In this document: positions 56,081 to 64,000 of the stretch, piece by piece
How the letters are laid out: each line of letters starts with the position of its first letter
Position numbering within the stretch: position 1 is the first letter of the stretch
Source: Euborellia annulipes
Lineage: Eukaryota > Arthropoda > Insecta > Dermaptera > Anisolabididae
DNA length: 64,000 bases
Reading direction: 5' to 3'
Assembly: GCA_023213315.1 (NCBI GenBank)
Contig: JAKCPI010004539.1
Location: 124,001-188,000, forward strand
The notes under the pieces: model-generated
Database searches by the model: none
The model's input: the letters and a program-made list of their open reading frames with translations, nothing else
Told to the model about the DNA's origin: nothing
Program-made: the position numbers and the translations under genes

Positions 56081-56795
56081 TCGTCCCATTTAGGTTTAGG
56101 CAGGGCTCCCAGTAGAGGATCATTTCACTTTTGGCCGTTGTTCGAGGGAAATAGGAGAATTCCTCTATCGCATGTTTCCCTCTTTCGCGCATTTGAGAGA
56201 AAGAGTGTTTTCTCTTTCTCCGGGGCTCTGTCAGTCAGTGCTGAGTTCTGGGCCTTGGTTGCTTCAGGACAGAGTGAGTTAATGTTCAAGATGTTAGGAG
56301 TTCGTATAGGATGTTGTTAGCTTTTAGGGTTCTTTTTTTTCAGCATGCATCTTGAACAACGTCATTCTGTTTCTGAGATGAGCAATCAAGGGGGATCTTC
56401 AGTATTGTATTGGTCAGGCTTCCTTCCTAACTCGTGAATGAATATCAGATCAATTAACTCTGCTTCTTTTTAGCTCACTATTAAATGACATTGACTAGGC
56501 AGGTGGGCAGAGATTAATTGATCTGTGAATTGAATATGAGTGTGAGTCTGTTTCTTTTCCTCTTTTATTTTCCTTGGTTCTGTGGGCGCGTTTTCTCCGT
56601 TTCGTTTGCGATTTATGTTGAATGAAGGCTTACCTGCCTTCCGTGGAGTGCTCGCGTATACGGCCGACTCAAGAAGACTCAAGAAAGAAGACTTCATTTT
56701 AGAATTAGATGACCGCCTCGGTCATAGATAGTGTTGGATTATGTTAGTTTTTTAAGATGAAGCCCTAGTCGAACCGAAAGAAGCAGTCTACAGAG
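56081..56795 (+). promoter_or_regulatory. GC-richer unique block with candidate donor
   Basis: Unique sequence with TCAGTCAGT at 56231, CTTTCTCCGGGGCTCTG and a donor CTACAGA|GTAAGT at 56795/56796. No significant frame. Could hold noncoding first exons of a + strand gene. Confidence 0.3.
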
Positions 56796-56825
56796 TAAGT
56801 TAAAAATATAATATATTTCCCAATA

Positions 56826-57015
56826 TTTATAGTGAGTGACAAAGTTAAAGCTCACCCATGAGTTTTCTGATTAATTCATTGTTTTCTCAAAAAATAGGAA
56901 AAACTTTTAATGTTATCTTATGGGGCTTGAATCTAGAAGATTATCAATAAAGATTTCCATTCTTTGGTAAATACAATGAAATAATCATATCTAAAATGGG
57001 TAGCCTGTAACTTTA
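56826..57015. mobile_element. Diverged relative of the ACAGTGA MITE
   Basis: GTGAGTGACAAAGTTAAAGC, CACCCATGAGTTTTCTGATT... and a complementary right side; matches 59889-60100. Confidence 0.45.
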
Positions 57016-57075
57016 GCACTTCTATACCTTGAATTAATAATATAGACTAATATTTTTTCTTTTTTTTTTTTTTAG

Positions 57076-57130
57076 ATGGTGGGAGATCGGCGAGATTCTT
57101 CACGGCGAAACTAACAGGATCCTTTCTTAA
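57076..57130 (+). other. Candidate 55-nt exon
   Basis: Long T run with TTTAG acceptor, then ATGGTGGGAGATCGGCGAG..., donor TCTTAA|GTAATA. One frame is open throughout (RSARFFTAKLTGSFL). The ATG frame gives only MVGDRRDSSRRN. Less AT-rich than the flanks. Not recognised. Confidence 0.35.
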
Positions 57131-57189
57131 GTAATATTAAATCTATTATTAAACATTATTAATATAATTTTTTTTAAGAAATAAAGTGG

Positions 57190-57320
57190 CTGTTGTAATA
57201 AACGTCTGTTAAGGAAACAGTTTCGGTTTTAATGAGATATAGCCATCTCTCGACTATTGAACTGAGGATGGCTTTATCACATTAAAACCGAAACTGTTTC
57301 CTTAACAGAGAGTTTAATTT
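57190..57320. repeat. Foldback with hammerhead-like relics
   Basis: Arms CTGTTAAGGAAACAGTTTCG and complement. On plus (57255-57305): core CTGAGGA, stem GG.../...CC, GAAAC, but TGT replaces GTC. On minus the core is lost. Confidence 0.5.
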
Positions 57321-57686
57321 CGTGGAGACTGATTACCTGGCTGCACGCTCCTTTCCTATCTATTGTTTTTTTTTTTTTTTAATTTCCTCTTTTTTAAAGA
57401 ACCGTAGATGGAAATTACTTTAACATTCGTTTTATGGCTGCCATGATAATGAGTACAAAAATGGAATTTAAAAATATCAGGTAAATATTATGAAAAATCT
57501 AAAACAAATTTCATGAATCTGAATTTTTTCTCTTTGTTTTAATAGGTACATTAAAGAATTCTTGAGCTCTCACTTTTTGGCCTCCATGGAAATATGTACA
57601 AAAACGGAATTTAAAAATCTGGTAATTATAATGGAAAATATAAAAATTAGCTATGATTAATAATATAATGCCATTCTCAGCTAACT

Positions 57687-57942
57687 AAAAGCGCATCCAC
57701 ACTATGCGGCCGTTTGCTAATTGGCCTTGGCAAAGCCAGGGACTGTAAGGCGCGTCCACACTAAGGCTTGATGCTAGGTTGGCACGTCCCCACTCTCCTC
57801 CATTGGATTTCTTTGAAGGAGACCGACATTTGAGCGATTTTCATTGGTACACGGCTGGCTTATTGGCACGTGCCAACGGTCGCGTTTACATTGTATCGGC
57901 TTTGTCATTTGGCAAACAGCGGCATAGTGTGGACGCGCCTTA
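57687..57942. mobile_element. GC-rich inverted-repeat element
   Basis: Left GCGCATCCACACTATGCGGC and right GGCATAGTGTGGACGCGCC are complementary; a third copy, GGCGCGTCCACACTAAGGC, lies at 57749. CTAA and TTAA lie outside. Possibly TTAA-targeting, like 50759-51048. Confidence 0.6.
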
Positions 57943-58010
57943 AGAGCGTATAATCAAGAGTTGATTTGATAACTAATATATTATTCTCTCTTTGATGAAT
58001 GAGAATGGCA

Positions 58011-58120
58011 AAAAATCTGGTGTGACTGGCGCACAGCACACAACTTTCTCTTACCCTTCGGTAAGAGAAAGTTGCGCACTGTGCTGGCCACACCAGATTT
58101 TTTGTGTCGAGATATATTTA
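58011..58120 (+). repeat. Repeat A, left hairpin alone
   Basis: Complete left hairpin and TTTGTGTCGAGATATATTTA; the rest is missing. Confidence 0.75.
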
Positions 58121-58525
58121 GTTTCCCATAGCACCTTAGTTTCAAACTTGCATTTTAAATGTTGACTGCTTGAAATAAACTATGGTTATTTTTCAAAATT
58201 TTAATCTCATATTTGGACATTTTATACACAATATAGAATCGTAAATAAATACAAAATTTCATAAGAATTGGAAAAAAAATTTTAAATGCGTAAAAAGTTC
58301 CAAAGGGGACCCCCTTTTGAATCGAAATTAACATACAAATCCCTATAGGAAATTAACATTAGGCCTATGAGAGAAGGCGGAGAGACAGGCGATAATGTTT
58401 GCAAGTGAGAGAGAGAGAGATATATATGTTTTCTCCTAAGCAATTAAAGACACAAATAAAATAAAAATAAATGGGAATTTAAATAATAATTGATTTTTAA
58501 TCTAATAAAAAGAAAAAGATTTAAA
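58121..58525. other. AT-rich stretch, nothing recognised
   Basis: A short GA run at about 58408. No supported feature. Confidence 0.3.
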
Positions 58526-58529
58526 TTCC

Positions 58530-59030
58530 GTTACCATGGCAACCATTTCTATCTTTCCTATGAAGAACAAGAGTAAAGTGGTCTTCAGAAGATTTCAACG
58601 GCAAAATGAGAATATACATTTTAAAGAGCATCTAAAAAATAATTGATTTTTGAATTTTAAAAAAATCCTTGGAGGGAATTTTGAGAAAATCGAAAAAAAA
58701 CTGAAAAAGTACATCAGTAAAGTACTAGTACTTTTTGGCCGATTTTGTTCAAAAGCTTATTTTGAGCGTGTGGGAAGGTACCTAAGTTAAATATAAAATT
58801 TCAATCCGGTAGCTCAATTCCTTCATGCTAAAAATCTGTCCACACATACAGACACAGCACGCACACACGCACACACACACACACATACATACACACAGAC
58901 CAATTTGCGGGACCCACTTTTTGGACTCAGGGGACCTCAAAACATGTATATCCATCAAAATCTCGACATCGAATTTTTGACATGATCGCAATACTTTCTC
59001 TCCTATATATTTCAATATAGGCTAAGAGAA
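58530..59030 (+). repeat. Repeat A, left end missing
   Basis: From TTACCATGGCAACCATTTCT to the right hairpin, with a CA-rich tract at 58850-58890. Confidence 0.85.
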
Positions 59031-59126
59031 AATAAAAAAAGGAAGAACACCAATTGAACATTGCGTAATTTGAATTAATAGGAGAAGTAAACAGAGGCCT
59101 GAGAAACATTTTATAAATTAAAATAT

Positions 59127-59631
59127 AAAAATCTGGTGTGACTGGCGCACAGCACACAACTTTCTCTTACCTTCGGTAATCGAAAGTTGTGTTCTGTGCT
59201 TGTCACACCAGATTTTTTGTGTCGACATGTATTTAGTTCCCGGCAGTAGGGAATATTTGAATTCAGATGTAAAATTTATAAGTATGGGAAAATATTTATA
59301 TTTTGTTACCATGGCAACCATTTCTCCTATCTTTCCTATGAAGCACAAGAGTTAATGTGCTTCAAACAATTTTGAGGGCAAAACGAGAATATACATTTGA
59401 AAGAGCATCTAAAAAATAATTGATTTTTGAATTTTAATCAAAATCGTTAGAGCGAATTTTGAGAAAATGAAAAAACTGAAAAAGTACATCAGTAAAGTAC
59501 TAGTACTCTTTGGTCGATTTTGATTAAAAGCTTATTTTCACGCCCTAGGAGGGTGCCTAACATAAATATAAAATTTCAACCTCCTAGCTCAATTCCTTCA
59601 TGCTTAAAATTGAACACACACAGACAGACAC

Positions 59632-59669
<38 letters not shown>

Positions 59670-59811
59670 CATGTCGCGAAAACCACTTTTTTGGATTCAG
59701 GGGACCTCAAAACGTGAAGATCCATCAAAATCTCGACATCGAATTTTTGACATGAATCCAATACTTTCTCTCTATATATATATTACATATATACATAGGT
59801 AAGAGAAAGTA
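59127..59811 (+). repeat. Repeat A, reference full-length copy
   Basis: 685 bp. Left hairpin 59127-59218: AAAAATCTGGTGTGAC/GTCACACCAGATTTTT, GCACAG/CTGTGC, ACACAACTTTC/GAAAGTTGTGT, TTACC/GGTAA. Right hairpin 59762-59811: TACTTTCTCT/AGAGAAAGTA with a TACC bulge. A (CAGA)n run lies at 59633-59669. The two ends are not complementary to each other. Confidence 0.93.
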
Positions 59812-59888
59812 AAAATATACCCCCTCCCCCCCCCCCCCCCGCTTCCCAAAGCTGATTTGGAAAATGTATTTCAGATATCATTTAAGGG

Positions 59889-60100
59889 ACAGTGAACGCC
59901 AAAGTTAAGTCCCATCCATGCGTTTTCTACATGTGATTATTTCATTGTTTTTATAAAAGAAAATGAAAATGTTTATTGGAAATTTTCTAGGCTTGAACCA
60001 TGAAAGTTTCCATTAAAAAATATATAATATTTTTTTAAAAACAATGAAATAATCACAATTAGAAAACCCATGGGTGGGACTTAATATTGTCCCTCACTGT
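59889..60100. mobile_element. ACAGTGA inverted-repeat MITE
   Basis: Ends ACAGTGA and TCACTGT; arms of about 70 bp share TTAAGTCCCA.CCATG.GTTT and GTGATTATTTCATTGTTTTT. No target duplication confirmed. Confidence 0.6.
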
Positions 60101-60725
60101 ACACAAGAAATTATTTTCTAAATAAAGATAAATCGATAAATACAGTAGATAGAATTTCTAACAAGAAAATATTCAGATTAAATAAACTCTACCACTGCTT
60201 GATGATAGAATAGAATAATGGATTAATAAAAATAATATTTTCATTATATCAAATTTGAATCGTATCAAATATATCTTTTTATTATCCTATAAATATTCTA
60301 CCTATATGTGTATTTTTTTTTTATCTTTTTTTTATTCATTAAACATACAAATTGATTTATCTTTAAAAAGTGAAGTCAATTCGAGAAGGACGATAAATCT
60401 GATTATTTATCATCTTTTTTTCTCTCTCCCATTTATAATTTAATAAAAAAAATATGAAGAGGAAATTTATATATTTATGAAATAAAAAAAATCTCCACTC
60501 CTCAAAGCATCCTCTTATCTCCGATAATCGAAAGTTGTGTGATTTTCTGTCCCATAAATTAATTTATAATGGCCTATTTTTTGACTTTAAAATAATGTAA
60601 TTTATCATATTAACGGTATAACCTATTTACTAAAATCCTAGATGTCTTATTATTCCGCGTTTGTCCAATTCACAAATATTCATAGATACATTTTTATTTT
60701 GATTTACCTGTATTTTCATCTTGAA
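60101..60725. other. AT-rich stretch, nothing recognised
   Basis: A tiny Repeat A piece (CGATAATCGAAAGTTGTGTG) at 60522. Otherwise nothing. Confidence 0.35.
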
Positions 60726-60730
60726 AGATC

Positions 60731-60950
60731 TTAAGGGGCCCTCACACTTGCAAAGATTTTACACAAAAACGACATATTCAAAGTTTTGTGAAAAATTTTT
60801 GCAACTGTGAGGGCAATTTTTGCACAAAAGAGCGAGTAACCAAAATTTTGTAGAGCATTCAAAAATGTTCAAAAAGAGTTGAAATTTTTTGCCGATATAT
60901 TCAAAATTTTGAAGCATGTGAGAGGGCTGACAAAAATTTGCGCAAAATTT
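60731..60950. mobile_element. Possible TTAA MITE
   Basis: TTAAGGGGCCCTCACACTTG at the left and GCATGTGAGAGGGCTGAC near the right are imperfect complements; AAATTTTTGC and GCAAAAATT motifs repeat inside. Confidence 0.4.
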
Positions 60951-60976
60951 CTTCATTTAGTCACGAGCGTTCATTA

Positions 60977-61160
60977 TTAGTATTTTTTTTTTTAATTTCA
61001 TTTAAAGTCTTTTTCGTCAGCGAAGGCCATTTAGACCCCGTCTCCATTTATTTCACCTGGATTGGTAGCCATTTCAATGAATTTGCGCATGAGACTCGAT
61101 CCGAACCCGCGACTCTTGGTATAGAAGGCCAGCACGCTACCCACTGCACCAAGGCCCGTG
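60977..61160 (-). mobile_element. SINE with mixed features
   Basis: Minus strand: tRNA-like head GGCCTTGGTGCAGTGGGTAG, GGGTTCGGATC; body with ATGGCTACCAATCCAGGTG, GGGGTCTAAATGGCC; A-rich tail. The head is close to SINE-A, the 3' half to SINE-B. Confidence 0.65.
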
Positions 61161-61439
61161 TCCACCTCAGGGGGCCCAGGCGAGTCTAGGGGGGCGAAGC
61201 TCCCCTGATAGGCGCTGCGGTTAATTAATTAAAAATGACTTTTGTGATTCTTTGTTTATATTTAACTTTCTTTTATAATAAGAAGAAGGAAGTAAATCAT
61301 GTCCCAAGTTCTTTTGTACTTGATGTATATATATGATATTTTTGAAACTGATAGTAGCGTACGTTAATACCAATTCGAAAACTATAGACTCGTTCGTCAT
61401 ATGATCAAGTGTAAGTGAATGTTAATCAAAGTGGCTTAT

Positions 61440-61879
61440 AGAGTTGGCCGGTGGGGAGGCGCCTGCCTACTAGTAAGCGCTGGTGGTGGGGGTAATAGAG
61501 GAGAGGTAGCGGCAGCGGCAGGCGGCGGCGCCGGGCCGCCATGTTGCCCAGAGAGCCTCAGTTGGTGTTCGTCTCTTGCCATTTATATATCGCGTCATTC
61601 ACCTTTGTCATCGTCATCACATCATCACACCGTGTTAAAAAAAAAAACAAAAACAAAAAAACATCTTGAACAACCAGTCATTAATATGTTAATCAACTTT
61701 TTTTTGTGTTCATGTGAATGAGTGTTTTTTTAAGTGTAAACGTGTGTGTTGAATTTTTTTTTTCGTTCGTCGTCTCTTGGTCGTCATCTTCATAGAAACA
61801 AGCAGCATCATCCACTTCTTGGGGTGTTTTTTCGTTGGATGTTTGGAACACTGACTGTTTGAACACGCGGCCACATCAG
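61440..61879 (+). promoter_or_regulatory. CpG-rich candidate promoter and first exon
   Basis: Strongest GC island here: GGCAGGCGGCGGCGCCGGGC, then GCCGCCATGTTG (a YY1/Pho-type GCCAT core), then TCAGTTGGTGTTCGTC, a TCAGT initiator-like motif (start near 61560). A donor CACATCAG|GTATGG follows at 61879/61880. All frames between have stops, consistent with a 5' UTR exon. Most likely the start of a + strand gene reading out of the window. Confidence 0.45.
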
Positions 61880-63440
61880 GTATGGATGCAACAAGTCCTT
61901 CTCTTAATGGAGAGATCGATTCGCAAAAATTCGCAACCACCTACACATACACATTCACTCACACATTTCCCCTCTTACTTAATCTTCTCATTAATAATCA
62001 ATGGAAATTTACTCTACAATAATAAAATAATAACGTATTCAATTTAATTTGAAAGAGATACTATAAAAAATTCCATTGGACATTGCTACCGGAAACTAAT
62101 AAAAAAAAAAAAAAACTAATTTCCTTATCCCTATATTTCTATACATACATAAATATAAACATTTTTGACATTTCTACGAAATTAAACATTTATATTGTTG
62201 CTTAATAATATTGAACGTTATTATTAAACAACAATGTTTGAATTTTACCCAATAATACAATTTGAAAATTACTAGTAAATGGATTATTTATCGTTTTATC
62301 ATAAAAAACCTAATCAAGTATTTTATTATTCGTATTTACTTTATTTTCAGACAACTTAATTAGAAGTTTTTGAAAATATAAATAAAAAATTATCAGATTT
62401 TTTTTATATTCACTTGAATACTATATAGTTAGTATAGTATTTGTTTTATTGCAAATAATAAGAACATTTTTATAAAAAATTCGAAATAAATTTATTTCAT
62501 CTGATAATTTCTTTTTTACATACCGATATTAACATCTACCCTAAAATCTTTTCTAATTTGATATTCCGAAAATAAATTTCTTTTGTTTTTTACTTAATTA
62601 ATATTTTTTATTCAATAGAAATTTATTTTTTTTATTAAATTACGACTTTTTTTGTTCTTATTAATCAAATAAAATCAATTTAATTTCAACAATGCAATTA
62701 TATACTCTTTGTGGTTCAACAATGAAAATTATTTTTAAACAATAATATACATTTTTTAAATGAAAGACTTTTCAAATATCTTTCATTATTTATTCATATT
62801 ATATGAAATTACTTGTTGAATAAGAATGACCCCGGTAATCATTGGTCCAAGAATTGCAGAGGCAGCCAACATTATAAATAATATCTTCTGTCAATTTATA
62901 ATATTTTTAATGACATATTTATTGATTTTTTTGACAATTCGAGTAATTTAAAAATATAATTTTTTGTTATTCACATCAATCACAACAAATAGATTTTTTT
63001 TTTGTATAAAAACTGAAAGTGTATTTAATATTAATACTTGAAAATAACATTTTCAATTAATATATTTTCCTAATTTTTGTGTATGAGTGAAGAGAGAGCA
63101 AAAAAAATTATTTTCTAATTTATATTTTTATATTAAATTCTATATTTATATAAATATCTACACTCCCTACGCCCACATGAAAATGTATTAATTAAAAATA
63201 ATTTTTAAAAGGTAAAATTTCCTCTACAGAGAAAAAAATTATTCTAATAATTGATAGGAATAAATAAACCCCTCAGGTGCTGAAGAAAAAAAAAACCATT
63301 GGACAAAAATATATTATAAACTAGCATAAGATTATATTTAAAATTTGTTGACTGCATCTTCTCTTCTCAGACCAATACTCAAAACAAGAAACTGAAATAA
63401 AGAATATAATTATGATAGAGTATTGTAACAAAATGCCTAT
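61880..63440. other. Very AT-rich stretch, nothing recognised
   Basis: Low-complexity A/T sequence without repeats known from the rest of the window, compatible with a first intron. Confidence 0.35.
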
Positions 63441-63451
63441 ATATTTATTTT

Positions 63452-64000
63452 TACTTTCTCTTACCTATATATGAATATATATAGAGACAAAGTATTGATT
63501 CAGGTCAAAAATCCAATGTCGAGATTTTGATGGATATACACGTTTTGAAGTCCTCTGAATCCAAAAAAGTGGTTTTCGCGACATGGTCTGTCTGTCTGTG
63601 TGTATGTGTTTTGTTTGGTTTGTGTGTGTGTGTCTGTCTGTGAACAAAATATCTCAAGAACGAAAAGAGCTAGGAGGTTGAAATTTTATATTTAAGTTAG
63701 ACACCCTCCTGGGATGTGACACGAAGCTTTTGAACAAAATTGGCAAAAAAGTACTTTAGACCTACTGTTGCACTTTTTTCAGTTTTTTCTCAAAATTCGC
63801 TCCAACGATTTTGATTAAAATTAAAAAATCAATTATTTTTTAGAATGCTTTTTAAAATGTATATTCTCATTTTCCCATTGAAATCTTTTGAAGACCACGT
63901 TACTCTTGTATTTCATAGGAAAGATAGGAGAAATGGTTGCCATGGTAACAAAATATAAATATTTTCCCATACTTATAAGTTTTACATCTTGAAATTCGAA
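63452..64000 (-). repeat. Repeat A, cut by the window end
   Basis: Right hairpin (TACTTTCTCTTACC), GTGTGTCTGTCTGTG tract, AACAAAATATCTCAAGAACG, centre to TTACATCTTGAAATTCGAA. The left hairpin would lie beyond 64000. Confidence 0.88.

Noticed and set aside
17090..59348. Recurring frames with IGKIGEMVAMVTKYKYFPI in many places (17090, 27129, 33218, 45134, 59118)
   Set aside because: They are the same stretch of Repeat A read antisense to its hairpin order. Frames are short, start and stop differently between copies, and are broken by small deletions, so shared ancestry of the repeat explains them better than coding.
59633..59669. CRISPR-like array in (CAGA)n and CA tracts
   Set aside because: Simple microsatellites inside Repeat A; no spacers, and the genome is eukaryotic.
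59127..59811. Target duplication AAAATATA around Repeat A
   Set aside because: It fits this copy but not those at 13539, 17104, 23077, 33226 or 43023; A/T-rich flanks match by chance.

Overview
The window is strongly AT-rich eukaryotic nuclear DNA without any intact protein-coding gene. Three things point to an invertebrate, most likely an arthropod: GT-AG style splice signals around short GC-rich candidate exons, TCAGT initiator-like motifs in the few GC-rich islands, and a dense load of MITEs, tRNA-derived SINEs, Helitron scraps and one LINE with an RNase H domain. I cannot name the species. The sequence reads as long introns or intergenic DNA filled by nested mobile elements.

Region by region. 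0-4.4 kb: a foldback with hammerhead-like motifs, SINE pieces and the first copies of the dominant repeat, here called Repeat A. 6.9-10.1 kb: a 5'-truncated non-LTR retrotransposon on the minus strand (reverse transcriptase, RNase H, cysteine-rich tail). It is split by a 491-bp Helitron-like insertion and carries one frameshift. 10.5-18.3 kb: SINEs, small hAT-type MITEs, Repeat A copies, more hammerhead-like foldbacks and a tRNA-like foldback. 19-31.9 kb: a GC-rich candidate promoter/exon, two candidate small exons (21.3 and 31.8 kb, the second with an ATG), SINEs and MITEs. 32-38 kb: Repeat A clusters and SINEs. 38.6-46.1 kb: a mosaic of hAT-type ends, Repeat A, hammerhead foldbacks and nested MITEs. 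Two related composites lie here, one bounded by an 8-bp target duplication and the other apparently broken by an inversion. 47.4-51 kb: Repeat A copies interrupted by a hAT MITE and by two tandem SINEs. 52.5-55.1 kb: a 2.5-kb near-perfect foldback with an 8-bp target duplication and a SINE in its loop. 55-62 kb: GC-richer unique sequence with candidate exons and promoters, plus MITEs and Repeat A. 62-63.4 kb: very AT-rich and featureless. 63.4 kb to the end: a Repeat A copy running off the window.

The two most unusual signals are (1) about 19 hammerhead-ribozyme-like motifs, usually as head-to-head pairs in inverted repeats, with the two-base-pair loopless helix III known from Penelope-like elements and retrozymes; and (2) Repeat A, about 30 full or partial copies of a 0.65-0.69 kb element in both orientations. 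Repeat A ends in a different hairpin at each side, has no terminal inverted repeats and no consistent target duplication by eye. Many insertions have clear target duplications, so the order of events can be read by nesting.
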